From positions 1-39,252 of the forward strand of contig JAEUJH010000433.1 in assembly GCA_016794825.1 (NCBI GenBank): a DNA stretch of 39,252 nt, in the 5' to 3' direction. Below are positions 1-8,545 of the stretch, one piece after another. Both the position numbers and the translations under genes were made by a program. Position 1 is the stretch's first letter, and each line of letters starts with the position of its first letter. This stretch comes from Gemmatimonadota bacterium. Its GTDB lineage: Bacteria > Gemmatimonadota > Gemmatimonadetes > Gemmatimonadales > GWC2-71-9. The notes beneath the pieces are model-generated. The model saw nothing but the letters and a program-made list of their open reading frames with translations, had not been told where the DNA came from and made no database searches.

Positions 1-1
1 C

Positions 2-775
2 ATGGGGCACACCGGGCGGGTGTGCGTAATGGCCTCGGAGGAAGACGAAGAGCTGATCCCGATTCCGCCGGGGTGGCCGCAAGGGAAGTACGCCGTGCTG
101 TTCGACCCGCTCGACGGCTCCTCCAACATCGACGTCAACGCGGCGGTCGGCACGATCTTCAGCATCTATCGGCGGACCTCGATGGAGGGGCAGGGCGTCC
201 TGACCGACGTGCTCCAGTCCGGGGCCCGGCAGGTGGCCGCGGGGTACGTGATGTACGGATCCAGCGTCATGCTGGTGTACACCACCGGCCAGGGCGTCCA
301 CGGCTTTACGCTCGATCCGACAGTGGGCGAGTTCCTCCTCTCCCATCCGAACCTGACGATCCCCGAGGTCGGGATCTACTACAGCGTCAACGAGAGCAAT
401 TTCGGCCGGTGGAACAAGGGCATCCAGCGGGCGGTCCGCGGCCTCCACGGCGATTTTCCGGAGCGGATCAAGGGCAAGAACAGCCGCTACATCGGATCGC
501 TGGTCGCGGACTTTCACCGCAACCTGATCGCGGGCGGCATCTTCCTCTACCCGGCCGACACCAAGAACAAGAGCGGCAAGCTGCGGCTCACTTATGAAGC
601 CAACCCGATGGCCATGATCGCGGAACAGGCGGGCGGGGCGGCCACCGATGGGCGGCGGCGGATCCTCGACATCCGGCCCGAAGCGCTCCACCAGCGCACC
701 CCGCTGGTGATCGGGTCGAAGCGGGACGTCGAATTCGTGGCCCAGATCCTGGCGGAGACGGAGGCGGAAGGGTGA
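2..775 (+). CDS. fbp: fructose-1,6-bisphosphatase class I (5' truncated)
   Basis: Hydrolyses fructose 1,6-bisphosphate to fructose 6-phosphate in cytosolic gluconeogenesis. The frame is open at the left edge of the window, so the true start lies outside; the first ATG seen is internal. The 257 visible residues begin just before the acidic ASEEDEE segment and hold the metal-binding signature [10 protein letters not shown] (residues 36-45), which is diagnostic of class I FBPase. Bacterial class I enzymes are about 330 residues, so roughly 75-90 N-terminal residues are missing. The stop overlaps the GTG start of the mutase gene by 4 nt (GTGA), which suggests coupled translation. The family assignment is secure; regulation cannot be judged without the N-terminus. 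Confidence 0.95.
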   Translation: MGHTGRVCVMASEEDEELIPIPPGWPQGKYAVLFDPLDGSSNIDVNAAVGTIFSIYRRTSMEGQGVLTDVLQSGARQVAAGYVMYGSSVMLVYTTGQGVHGFTLDPTVGEFLLSHPNLTIPEVGIYYSVNESNFGRWNKGIQRAVRGLHGDFPERIKGKNSRYIGSLVADFHRNLIAGGIFLYPADTKNKSGKLRLTYEANPMAMIAEQAGGAATDGRRRILDIRPEALHQRTPLVIGSKRDVEFVAQILAETEAEG

Positions 776-2322
776 GCAATCGACATCCCGGCCTCCTGCC
801 GGTTGAACCGGTGGTCGGCCCCGCGGACTGGAACGGCGATCCGGGTCAGCCCGGCCAGTGGCCCTATACCCGCGGCGTCCAGCCGACGATGTACACCGGC
901 CGGCTCTGGACCATGCGCCAGTACGCCGGCTTCGGGACGGCCGAGCAGACCAACGAAAGGTTCCGCCTGCTCCTCGCGGCCGGCCAGACCGGCCTGTCGA
1001 CGGCGTTCGACCTCCCGACCCAGATGGGATACGACTCCGACCATCCGATGGCCGCGGGCGAGGTGGGTCGGGTCGGCGTGGCCATCGACTCGGTCGACGA
1101 CCTGGGGATCCTGTTCCGGCAAATCCCGCTCGACAAGGTCTCCACCTCGATGACGATCAACGCCACCGCGGGCATTCTCCTCGCGATGTATCTCGTCGTG
1201 GCGGAAGAGCAGGGCGTGCCGTGGGCCAAGGTGTCGGGGACGATCCAGAACGATCTCCTCAAGGAGTACATCGCCCGGGGCACCTACATCTATCCGGCGG
1301 AACCGTCGCTCCGGCTGATCACCGACATCTTCCGGTTCGTCGCCGACCAGGGCCTCAATTTCAATCCGATCTCGATCAGCGGGTACCACATCCGGGAGGC
1401 CGGCGCCACCGCGGTGCAGGAGGTGGCGTTTACCCTGGCCAATGCCCTCGAGTACTGTCGCCGGGCCGTGGCGGCCGGCTTGCCGATCGAGCGGTTCGGG
1501 CCGCGGCTCTCGTTCTTCTTTGCCGCCCACAACGACCTCTTCGAGGAAGCCGCCAAGTTCCGGGCCGCCCGCCGACTCTGGGCCCGCCTGGTCCGGGAGC
1601 GGTTCGGCGCGGACGACCAGACCGCCCGGCTCCGGTTCCACACCCAGACCGGCGGGGTCACCCTCCAGGCCCAGCAGCCGCTCAACAACGTGGTCCGGGT
1701 GACGGTCCAGGCCCTGGCGGCAACGTTAGGCGGAACCCAGTCGCTCCACACCAACGGCTACGACGAGGCCCTGGCCCTGCCGACGCCGGAGGCCGCCACC
1801 CTGGCGCTCCGGACCCAGCAGATCCTCGGCCACGAGAGCGGGCTCGACCGGACCGTCGACCCGCTCGGCGGGAGCTACTACGTCGAGAGCCTGACCGACC
1901 GGATCGAGGCCGAGGCCCGGGCGCTGATCGAGAAGATCGACGAACTCGGTGGCGCGGTCCGCGCCGTCGAATCGGGGTTCTACCAGGAGGCCATCGGCCA
2001 CTCGGCGTACGAACTCCAGAAGGCCCAGGAGGACGGCCGGGTGGTGGTCGTCGGCGTCAACCGGTTCACCAGCGACGAGCCCCGACCGGTCATGGCGGTG
2101 CCGAACTTCGCCGAACTCGAGGGGCGGCAGCGGGAGCGGGTCGCGGCCGGCCGAGCCAACCGGGACGCCGGCGCGGTCGGAACGGCCCTCCAGGCGGTGG
2201 CGACGGCCGCGGCCGGAACGGACCCGCTGATGCCGGCGTTGCTCCAGGCCGTTCGCGTCCGGGCCACGCTCGGCGAGATCAGCGACGCCCTCCGCCAGGT
2301 GTGGGGGGTCTACCGCCCATGA
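772..2322 (+). CDS. methylmalonyl-CoA mutase catalytic (large) subunit without B12-binding domain
   Basis: Adenosylcobalamin-dependent mutase that interconverts methylmalonyl-CoA and succinyl-CoA. The 516 residues cover only the TIM-barrel catalytic region. The C-terminal B12-binding domain (DxHxxG) of fused enzymes is absent, so a separate small subunit must be encoded elsewhere. Residues that separate this family from isobutyryl-CoA mutase are visible: Tyr41 in PTMYTGR and Arg181 in PSLRLI correspond to Tyr89 and Arg207 of the P. shermanii enzyme, where isobutyryl-CoA mutases have Phe and Gln. Active-site His206 lies in [10 protein letters not shown]. The GTG start is set by its 4-nt overlap with fbp. 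Its cofactor may come through the B12 importer encoded at 21993-24621. The family is certain; substrate is inferred from those residues. It contains one CGTTAGGC octamer. Confidence 0.9.
   Translation: MSNRHPGLLPVEPVVGPADWNGDPGQPGQWPYTRGVQPTMYTGRLWTMRQYAGFGTAEQTNERFRLLLAAGQTGLSTAFDLPTQMGYDSDHPMAAGEVGRVGVAIDSVDDLGILFRQIPLDKVSTSMTINATAGILLAMYLVVAEEQGVPWAKVSGTIQNDLLKEYIARGTYIYPAEPSLRLITDIFRFVADQGLNFNPISISGYHIREAGATAVQEVAFTLANALEYCRRAVAAGLPIERFGPRLSFFFAAHNDLFEEAAKFRAARRLWARLVRERFGADDQTARLRFHTQTGGVTLQAQQPLNNVVRVTVQALAATLGGTQSLHTNGYDEALALPTPEAATLALRTQQILGHESGLDRTVDPLGGSYYVESLTDRIEAEARALIEKIDELGGAVRAVESGFYQEAIGHSAYELQKAQEDGRVVVVGVNRFTSDEPRPVMAVPNFAELEGRQRERVAAGRANRDAGAVGTALQAVATAAAGTDPLMPALLQAVRVRATLGEISDALRQVWGVYRP
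1724..1731 (+). repeat. CGTTAGGC octamer (first of ten exact copies)
   Basis: Exact + copies start at 1724, 9576, 16079, 17819, 22165, 23043, 25353, 27310 and 32500; the reverse form GCCTAACG is at 35243. Near-matches are TGTTAGGC at 5545 and CGTTAGGA at 13050. On the + strand every copy is read in the same frame, NCG-TTA-GGN, so TTA-Gly is used where CTG or CTC-Gly would be the norm. Confidence 0.7.
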
Positions 2323-2329
2323 GGACCCG

Positions 2330-2974
2330 ATGAGCTATCCGGCCCACCGACTGCAGGTCACCCGCAGCGCCCGCTACTACCTCCTCGGCGAACGGGCCGG
2401 GGCGGAGGAGATCTGGTTTGCCCTCCACGGGTACAGCCAGCTCGCGAGCAACTTCCTCAAGTGGTTCGAACCGGCGGCCAAGCCGGGCCGGCTGATCGTG
2501 GCGCCGGAGGCACTGTCGCGCTCGTACTTCGAGGAGAACCAGGCCCGCCGGGTCGGCGCCTCGTGGATGACGCGGGAAGACCGCGAGGCCGAGATCGAGG
2601 ACTACATCAGGTATCTCGATCAGCTGGCGGACGAAGTGATCGGCTCGCTCCCGCCGCGGGTGCGGCTGGAAGTCCACGGATTTTCGCAGGGCGCGGCCAC
2701 GGCCTGCCGGTGGGCCGCGTTTGGCCGGCATCCGGTCAATCGGCTGGTGCTCTGGGGCGGCACCGTGCCGCCGGACCTCGACCTGGAGCGTCTGCGGAGC
2801 AGCCTCCGCGACGGCAGTCTGGTCGTGGCCGTGGGCGACAAGGACCAGTTCGTGTCCAGCGAGGCCGTGCGCAACGAACAGGCGCGGCTGCTCGGCGTCG
2901 GCCTGCCGGTCGTGCTCCGGGGCTTTGCCGGCGGGCACTACGTCGACCGGGGAACCGTCGCCGCCATCGGCTGA
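2330..2974 (+). CDS. alpha/beta hydrolase, phospholipase/carboxylesterase-like
   Basis: A 214-residue serine hydrolase of the abhydrolase_2 (carboxylesterase/lysophospholipase) type, probably cytosolic since no signal peptide is seen. The oxyanion region is FALHGYSQ (residues 30-37). The nucleophile is Ser119 in HGFSQG. The acid is probably Asp170 or Asp172 in VGDKDQ, and the catalytic His is His203 in AGGHYVD. The length is typical of single-domain members. It begins 7 nt after the mutase stop and shares its direction, so it may be co-transcribed, but no functional link to the mutase is evident. The substrate cannot be named; a thioesterase is one alternative. Confidence 0.8.
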   Translation: MSYPAHRLQVTRSARYYLLGERAGAEEIWFALHGYSQLASNFLKWFEPAAKPGRLIVAPEALSRSYFEENQARRVGASWMTREDREAEIEDYIRYLDQLADEVIGSLPPRVRLEVHGFSQGAATACRWAAFGRHPVNRLVLWGGTVPPDLDLERLRSSLRDGSLVVAVGDKDQFVSSEAVRNEQARLLGVGLPVVLRGFAGGHYVDRGTVAAIG

Positions 2975-2986
2975 GAGGAGACCATC

Positions 2987-3505
2987 ATGGAACTGCGCTG
3001 GATCGAGCGGATCATGGTTCGCGACCTGGAAACGGTCAAACGGGAACTGGCCGCGTTTCCCGACGAGGCGTCGATCTGGGTCGCGCCCCCCGGTGTGACC
3101 AATGCAGCGGGCACACTGGCACTGCACCTGGCGGGGAACATCCGCCATTTCATCGGGGCTCGGTTGGGCGGGTCCGGCTATGTCCGCAACCGGGACCGGG
3201 AGTTCGCGGCCCGCGGGGTGCCTCGGGCCGAGATCATGGCCGACCTCGACGAGGCCATCGCCGCGGTCAACCGGACGCTCGACGGGTCGCGGCCGATCGA
3301 CTGCACGGCGGAGTTCCCCGAAACCGTCGGGGGCAAGTTTCGCGTCACCACCGGCGACTGGCTCGTCCACCTCGCCACCCACCTCACGTTCCACCTGGGC
3401 CAGATCGACTACCTCCGCCGGCTCGCCACCGGCGATCCGAAAACGGTCGGCACCGTGGGCATCGCCGATCTGGCCTCGGCGGTGCGTCAGGCCGATCCGG
3501 CCTGA
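2987..3505 (+). CDS. DinB-like (DUF1572/DUF664-type) four-helix protein
   Basis: A 172-residue protein resembling the DinB/YfiT superfamily of metal-binding four-helix bundles, whose members include thiol-dependent S-transferases and damage-inducible proteins of unknown role. The expected His triad is visible: His47 in LALHLAGN, and His132 and His136 in THLTFHLG near the third helix. A clear ribosome binding site, GAGGAG, lies a few bases upstream of the ATG. It starts 12 nt after the hydrolase gene and is probably the last gene of that transcription unit. The thiol cofactor and substrate cannot be inferred from sequence. Family membership rests on the His pattern and helical composition. Confidence 0.75.
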   Translation: MELRWIERIMVRDLETVKRELAAFPDEASIWVAPPGVTNAAGTLALHLAGNIRHFIGARLGGSGYVRNRDREFAARGVPRAEIMADLDEAIAAVNRTLDGSRPIDCTAEFPETVGGKFRVTTGDWLVHLATHLTFHLGQIDYLRRLATGDPKTVGTVGIADLASAVRQADPA

Positions 3506-3573
3506 CCGGGAGTCCGCGAGCGCCGAAGGCCACCGGGCCTGATCGGGCCCCCGGCGGCGCGGGCCGGGTCGCC

Positions 3574-3603
3574 TTGTTCCGCCCCCCCGGACGCTGCTAA
3601 CTT
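3574..3603 (+). promoter_or_regulatory. predicted promoter of fmdB-argS
   Basis: TTGTTC (3574-3579), an 18-nt spacer, then TAACTT (3598-3603), in the only AT-richer patch between the DinB-like gene and fmdB. The same -10 form (TAACTT) precedes the cobalamin riboswitch at 21792, and a variant (TAGTTT) precedes metK. The start point would fall near 3610, giving a leader of about 33 nt. The call is by motif and spacing only. Confidence 0.5.
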
Positions 3604-3642
3604 GGTGCGCCGTATTTGCTTAAGTCGCATCACCAAGGAACT

Positions 3643-3963
3643 ATGCCGACCTACGAGTATCAGTGCGCCAAGGGGCATTCGTTCGAGGCCTTTCAACGGA
3701 TCTCGGACAAGCCCAAGGCCAAGTGCCCCACCTGCGGCGCCAAGGCGACCCGAGTCATTTCGGGTGGTGCCGGCCTGATCTTCAAGGGCTCCGGGTTCTA
3801 CATCACGGATTACGGGAAAGACGGGAAGGGACCTCGGAAGGACACGACCTCCGAATCGAGCCCCTCGAAGAGTTCGACCGCCGAGAGCACCCCCAAGGCG
3901 GACACCCCGGCACCAGCGCCCGCCAAGGCGAGCGGCAAGAAGTCCGCGAAGGCCGCGGAGTGA
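3643..3963 (+). CDS. FmdB-family zinc ribbon protein
   Basis: A small 106-residue protein with the FmdB/CxxC regulatory zinc ribbon at its N-terminus. MPTYEYQC starts the motif; Cys8, and the pair in KCPTCGAK near residues 26-29, would form a zinc site. The C-terminal half (from about residue 62) is low-complexity, rich in Ser, Thr, Pro, Ala and Lys, and probably disordered. The ATG at 3643 was chosen over an earlier in-frame TTG because it follows AAGGA and begins the conserved motif. The family is widespread and poorly characterised; named after a putative regulator of formamidase/amide genes. The stop overlaps the argS GTG by 4 nt. Confidence 0.85.
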   Translation: MPTYEYQCAKGHSFEAFQRISDKPKAKCPTCGAKATRVISGGAGLIFKGSGFYITDYGKDGKGPRKDTTSESSPSKSSTAESTPKADTPAPAPAKASGKKSAKAAE

Positions 3964-5597
3964 GCGACCTCCTCCGCGCCGAACTCGCCCGGATCGCCGC
4001 CGCGCTGGGCGCCCCTGACGTGCCGTTCGTCGTCGAGCGGCCCCGCGACACGGGGCACGGCGACCTCGCGACCAACCTGGCCCTCCTGGTGGGCAAGACC
4101 CGCAAGGCCAACCCCCGGAAGGTGGCCGAGGAAGTGATCGCGGCGTTGGCGCTGCCGGCGGGCCTGGTGTCGCGCACCGAGATCGCGGGCCCCGGGTTCA
4201 TCAACTTCTGGCTGGCGCAGGACGCCCTCGCGTCGCAACTCCAGGCCATCGTCCGGGCCGGCAAGGGTTACGGCCGTTCGGCGGCCGCGGTCCGCCAGCG
4301 GGTCAACGTGGAGTTCGTCTCGGCCAATCCCACCGGCCCGCTGCACGTCGGTCACGGCCGGGGAGCGGCGCTCGGCGACGCGATCGCCTCGCTCCTGACC
4401 TGGGCCGGCCACGAGGTCACCCGCGAGTTCTACATCAACGACGCCGGGGCCCAGATCGACAAGCTGGCCCAGAGCCTCTGGGCCCGGGTACAGCAGTCCG
4501 TCGGCCGGCAGGCGGAGCCGCCCGAAGGCGGCTACTTCGGCGAGTACCTGCTCGAGACGGCCGCGGCACTCCTGGCGCGGGAAGGCGCCGCGTTCGCCGA
4601 TCGGCCGGCCGTCGAAGCGCTCCCGATCTGTCGGCGGTTCGCGCTCGAAAGCCAGCGGATCGAGCAGGACGATCTGCTCCGCGACTTCGGCGTGGTGTTC
4701 GACGTCCACACCTCGGAGCAGTCGATCTACGACTCGGGCAAGCTGGCGGTGGCCCTCGACCTGCTCCGCGACCGGGACCTCCTCTTCGAGCAGGAGGGCG
4801 CCCTCTGGATGCGGACGACGTCCTTCGGCGACGACAAGGACCGGGTGCTCCGGAAGAGCGACGGGACGTACACCTACCTGGTGCCCGACATCGCCTACCA
4901 CGTCGACAAGTTCCGGCGCGGGTTCGACCACCTGATCGACGTCTGGGGCGCCGATCATCACGGCTACATCCCGCGGATGCGCGCGGTGCTGGTGGCGCTC
5001 GGTCACCCGGCCGACAGCTTCGAAGTGGCGCTGGTGCAGCTGGTCAAGGTGGTGAAGGGCGGCGAGGAGGTGAAGATGTCCAAGCGGGCGGGCAACTTCG
5101 TCACCCTGCGCGACCTGCTGGACGACGTCGGCACCGACGCCGCCCGGTACTTCTTCCTGATGCGACGGAGCGACACGCCGTTCTCCTTCGACGTCGACCT
5201 GGCCCGGAAGCAGACCGACGAGAATCCGGTCTTCTACGTCCAGATGGCGCACGCCCGGATGTCGGGCATCTTCCGGGTGGCCGACCGGTCGCCGGACGAC
5301 GTCGGCGACGAGATCGACCCGGCGGGCCTGCCGGCGCCGCAGGATGCCGAACTGCTCAAGACGTTGACGACGTTTCCCACGGTGGTGGCCCGGGCGGCGC
5401 TGGAGCGGGAGCCGCATCGCGTCACCGCCTACCTCGAGGACCTGGCCCGCCTGACCCACGGCTGGTACCACCATTGCCGGGTGCTCGGAGAACCCCCCGC
5501 GGTGGAAGCGGCCCGCCTGGTGCTGGCCCGGGCCACCCGGATCGTGTTAGGCAACGGACTTGCCCTGTTGGGGCTCTCGGCCCCGGATCGGATGTAA
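3960..5597 (+). CDS. argS: arginyl-tRNA synthetase
   Basis: Class I aminoacyl-tRNA synthetase that charges tRNA-Arg in the cytosol. The product is 545 residues, close to the bacterial norm of 550-580. The HIGH motif is HVGH (129-132) inside SANPTGPLHVGHGRG, and the KMSKS loop is KMSKR (372-376). An N-terminal Arg-tRNA-synthetase additional domain precedes the catalytic core, and a DALR anticodon-binding helical domain follows it (from YVQMAHARMS). The frame stays open far upstream inside fmdB, but the GTG at 3960 gives the usual N-terminus (MSDLLRAEL) and a GTGA overlap with the fmdB stop. A near-match to the CGTTAGGC octamer (TGTTAGGC) lies at 5545-5552 near the 3' end. Confidence 0.96.
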   Translation: MSDLLRAELARIAAALGAPDVPFVVERPRDTGHGDLATNLALLVGKTRKANPRKVAEEVIAALALPAGLVSRTEIAGPGFINFWLAQDALASQLQAIVRAGKGYGRSAAAVRQRVNVEFVSANPTGPLHVGHGRGAALGDAIASLLTWAGHEVTREFYINDAGAQIDKLAQSLWARVQQSVGRQAEPPEGGYFGEYLLETAAALLAREGAAFADRPAVEALPICRRFALESQRIEQDDLLRDFGVVFDVHTSEQSIYDSGKLAVALDLLRDRDLLFEQEGALWMRTTSFGDDKDRVLRKSDGTYTYLVPDIAYHVDKFRRGFDHLIDVWGADHHGYIPRMRAVLVALGHPADSFEVALVQLVKVVKGGEEVKMSKRAGNFVTLRDLLDDVGTDAARYFFLMRRSDTPFSFDVDLARKQTDENPVFYVQMAHARMSGIFRVADRSPDDVGDEIDPAGLPAPQDAELLKTLTTFPTVVARAALEREPHRVTAYLEDLARLTHGWYHHCRVLGEPPAVEAARLVLARATRIVLGNGLALLGLSAPDRM

Positions 5598-5601
5598 TCC
5601 C

Positions 5602-6522
5602 ATGCCGTTGATGGTCGTCGGGAGCGTCGCCCTCGACTCGGTCTACACGCCCTTCGGCGAAACCGCCGATGCCCTGGGCGGCTCCGCCGTCTACTTCAGC
5701 GTCGCCGCTTCGCTCCTCTCCAAGGTCAAGGTGGTCGGCGTCATCGGCGGCGACTATCCGACCGGGCAACTCGACCGCCTCGCCTCCCGCGGGATCGACT
5801 GGTCGGGCGTCGAGCGGGCCGAGGGCGAGAGCTTCCGCTGGAAGGGGAAGTACAGCTACGACCTCCAGAGCCGCGAAACGCTGGAGACCCGGCTCGGCGT
5901 GTTCGCCACCTTCCGGCCCAAGCTCCCGACCGACTGGCGCGACACCAAGTACCTGTTCCTCGGCAACATCGACCCGGAACTCCAGCTCAACGTGCTCGAG
6001 CAGGTCCAGAGTCCGCGTCTGGTCGTCTGCGACACGATGAACTACTGGATCCAGGGCAAGCGCCCCGAACTGCTCAAGCTGCTCGAGCGGGTCGACATCC
6101 TCCTCGTCAACGACGGCGAGGCGCGCGAACTCTCGGGCAACTGGAACATCCACAAGGCCGGCCGCTGGATCCTCGACCACGGCCCCAAGCGGGTGGTGAT
6201 CAAGCAGGGCGAGTACGGCGCGCTGCTGGTGGAGCCGAACCGGACGTTCTACGCGCCGGCGTTTCCGCTCGAGGAGGTGTTCGACCCGACCGGCGCCGGC
6301 GATGCCTTTGCGGGCGGCTTCATGGGCTACCTGGCCCGGGTCGATTCGGTGGCGCCCGAGCAACTCCGCCGGGCCATGATCTACGGCGCCGCGATGGGTT
6401 CGTTCGCGGTCCAGGGCTTCGGCATCAAGGGGTTCGAGGGGGTCGACTACGACAGCATCCAGCGGCGGGTCCAGGCCTTCGTCGACCTGACCCACGTCCC
6501 GACCGCGGAGCCCCTCCCGTGA
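5602..6522 (+). CDS. PfkB/ribokinase-family sugar kinase
   Basis: ATP-dependent carbohydrate or nucleoside kinase, 306 residues, cytosolic. The PfkB signature 2 with the catalytic Asp is clear: DPTGAGDAFAGG near residues 229-240. A Gly-rich N-terminal substrate region (MVVGSVALDS, then LGGSAVYFSVAAS) matches the family. The ATG at 5602, 4 nt after the argS stop, was preferred over an in-frame upstream start inside argS. The gene sits between argS and purM, with a GTGA overlap to purM. That could hint at nucleoside or ribose metabolism, but the substrate cannot be told from the sequence; an adenosine kinase-like or inosine kinase role is only one possibility. Confidence 0.85.
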   Translation: MPLMVVGSVALDSVYTPFGETADALGGSAVYFSVAASLLSKVKVVGVIGGDYPTGQLDRLASRGIDWSGVERAEGESFRWKGKYSYDLQSRETLETRLGVFATFRPKLPTDWRDTKYLFLGNIDPELQLNVLEQVQSPRLVVCDTMNYWIQGKRPELLKLLERVDILLVNDGEARELSGNWNIHKAGRWILDHGPKRVVIKQGEYGALLVEPNRTFYAPAFPLEEVFDPTGAGDAFAGGFMGYLARVDSVAPEQLRRAMIYGAAMGSFAVQGFGIKGFEGVDYDSIQRRVQAFVDLTHVPTAEPLP

Positions 6523-7541
6523 CCGAGCGGCAGTACGCGGCGGCCGGCGTCGACCTGGTCGCCCTCGATTCGGCCAAGCGCCGGATCGCCACGGCGGTGG
6601 CGAGCGCCCGCACGACGCTCTCGGTGGGGCGGGTGGGCGCCTTCGGCGGCATGGTGCGGATCCCCGACGGGATGACCCGCCCGGTGCTGGTGATGAGCAC
6701 CGACAGCGTCGGCACCAAGGTCATCGTGGCCCGGATGGCCGGCGTCTTCGACACCGTGGGCGAAGACATCGTCAACCACAGCGTCAACGACATCCTGGTG
6801 CACGGGGCGCGGGGCATCGCCTTCCAGGACTACATCGGCTCGAACGGACTTACCGAAACCCAGCTGGCCGGCATCGTCGAAGGGGTGGCCCGGGGCTGCC
6901 GGGCCCACGACATGGCGCTGTCGGGCGGCGAAACGGCCTCGCTTCCGGACCTCTACGACCCGGGTGACTACGATCTGGCCGGCACGATTGTCGGGGTGGT
7001 GGAGGAATCTGCCGCCCTCCACGGCGACCAGATCGCCCCGGGCGACGTGGTGATCGGCTACCAGTCCTCGGGCCTTCACACCAACGGCTACACCCTGGCC
7101 CGGACCATCTGCTTCGACCGCCTCAAACTCGATGTTTCGTCGCCACTTAGCGACGTCGGCGCGACCGTCGGCGAGGCCCTCCTGGCGGTCCACCGGAGCT
7201 ACTTCCACGCCCTCGCGCCGGTGCTCGATTCGGTCCACGGCATTGCCCACATCACCGGGGGCGGCATCGCCGGGAATCTGGTCCGGGTATTGCCCACCAC
7301 GGTCGAGGCGGTCATCGATTCCCGGTCCTGGGAGTGGCCGCCGTTGTTCACGTTCCTGATGAAGGCCGGTGCCGTCTCGATGACCGAGATGCGCGAGGTC
7401 TTCAACCTCGGGGCCGGCCTGCTGGCGGTGGTACCGCCGGATCGGGTCGAGCGGGTCCGCGCGGCGGCTCGCGCGGTGAACATCGACACCTGGATCGCCG
7501 GGGACATCCGCGCCGGCCAACGCGGAGTGCGATTCACCTAA
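6519..7541 (+). CDS. purM: phosphoribosylformylglycinamidine cyclo-ligase (AIR synthetase)
   Basis: Fifth step of de novo purine synthesis: ATP-dependent closure of FGAM to 5-aminoimidazole ribonucleotide in the cytosol. The 340 residues match the family length. Diagnostic stretches are MSTDSVGTKV (near residue 59), DIVNHSVNDI (near 84), GGETASLPDLY, and the C-terminal HITGGGIAGNLVRVLP. The GTG start overlaps the stop of the PfkB kinase gene by 4 nt, which suggests that the two are co-expressed. No other pur genes are nearby. No PurR-like operator was recognised. Confidence 0.95.
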   Translation: MTERQYAAAGVDLVALDSAKRRIATAVASARTTLSVGRVGAFGGMVRIPDGMTRPVLVMSTDSVGTKVIVARMAGVFDTVGEDIVNHSVNDILVHGARGIAFQDYIGSNGLTETQLAGIVEGVARGCRAHDMALSGGETASLPDLYDPGDYDLAGTIVGVVEESAALHGDQIAPGDVVIGYQSSGLHTNGYTLARTICFDRLKLDVSSPLSDVGATVGEALLAVHRSYFHALAPVLDSVHGIAHITGGGIAGNLVRVLPTTVEAVIDSRSWEWPPLFTFLMKAGAVSMTEMREVFNLGAGLLAVVPPDRVERVRAAARAVNIDTWIAGDIRAGQRGVRFT

Positions 7542-7559
7542 CGTTCTTCTTCGGGGGTC

Positions 7560-8543
7560 ATGGTGCGAAGGCGGCTCTGGAGTTCGTTCGGATTCGCTGG
7601 ATTCGCCTTCGCCACCCCGATGCTCGCCCAGACCGGCGCCGAGCCGGCGCCTCATCCCTGCGACAGTCAGACGGGAGCGACCAAGGCGGTCTGCCGCGCG
7701 GGCTACGATGCCGTCACCACCATCGTGCCGGTCGGAGCCCTGGTGGCCAGCGGCGGGAACCCCCATCTCGGAACCGCCGGCGGAGGCCGGGGCTTCGGCG
7801 ACCTGGGCTTTACCTTCCGCGGCACGGTCGTCCGGACCATCCTCCCCAGCACCGCCTACAACGGCACCACCGACACCGTGCCCGCGGCCCGACGCCTGCC
7901 GGTCGTCGCGCCAAGTCTCGACATCCGGATGGGTCTCCTCAACAAGGCCCTGCCGGTGGGGACCGCCTCGGTCGATTTCCTCGCCACCATTCTGGGCGTT
8001 CCGGAGCGGGCCACCGACTACGTCCGGTTCAGCGCCGATGCCCGCCGGCTCGCCGGCCTGGCCCTCGGGTTCGGGTACGGACTTCGGATCGGGATGCAGC
8101 CGAAGGGCCCGCTGCCGGTCGCCAGCCTGAACGTCGGCCGGCACGACTTCCCGAAGTTCACCGTCGGCGACCTGAACGCCGGCAGCCAGTACGCGTACAC
8201 GGTCGCGATCTCGGCCATCAACGTCCGCCTGATGGTGGGGAAGCGGTTCGGCGGATTCGAGTTCACGGCGGGTGGCGGCGCCGACCTGATGAAGGGGAAC
8301 TACTCGATCGTCTTCCGCGACCAGGACAGCCTGACCGTGGCACCCCGGGCCGATTCCACCGTGTCGACCATGCGGATCGTCACCGTCACCAACGCCTCGT
8401 TCCTGCTTGGCCGGGTGGCCCGGCTCACCTTCGAAGGCGGCTTCCAGATCGGCAAGGACGAGAAGCTCCCCACCGTGTTCGCGGCCACCAATACCAAGTC
8501 GGGGCGGTTCTTCGGGAGCATGGGCCTCGGGTTTAAACTGTAG
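7560..8543 (+). CDS. secreted or outer-membrane beta-rich protein of unknown function
   Basis: I do not recognise this 327-residue protein. It has a Sec-type signal peptide (MVRRR start, hydrophobic FGFAGFAFA, likely cleavage after PMLA at residue 23). The mature part is rich in Gly and in alternating hydrophobic/polar stretches, and ends in SMGLGFKL, which resembles a terminal strand of an outer-membrane beta-barrel though the last residue is Leu rather than Phe. Two Cys near the mature N-terminus (CDSQTGATKAVC) could form a disulfide. It begins 18 nt after purM and ends 2 nt before ribD, so it is probably transcribed with them. A periplasmic beta-sandwich is an alternative. Confidence 0.65.
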   Translation: MVRRRLWSSFGFAGFAFATPMLAQTGAEPAPHPCDSQTGATKAVCRAGYDAVTTIVPVGALVASGGNPHLGTAGGGRGFGDLGFTFRGTVVRTILPSTAYNGTTDTVPAARRLPVVAPSLDIRMGLLNKALPVGTASVDFLATILGVPERATDYVRFSADARRLAGLALGFGYGLRIGMQPKGPLPVASLNVGRHDFPKFTVGDLNAGSQYAYTVAISAINVRLMVGKRFGGFEFTAGGGADLMKGNYSIVFRDQDSLTVAPRADSTVSTMRIVTVTNASFLLGRVARLTFEGGFQIGKDEKLPTVFAATNTKSGRFFGSMGLGFKL

Positions 8544-8545
8544 GC

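Noticed and set aside
3810-5474. Long minus-strand frame opposite argS
   Set aside because: Same compositional effect. The translation has no family features, and the + strand holds the HVGH and KMSKR motifs.
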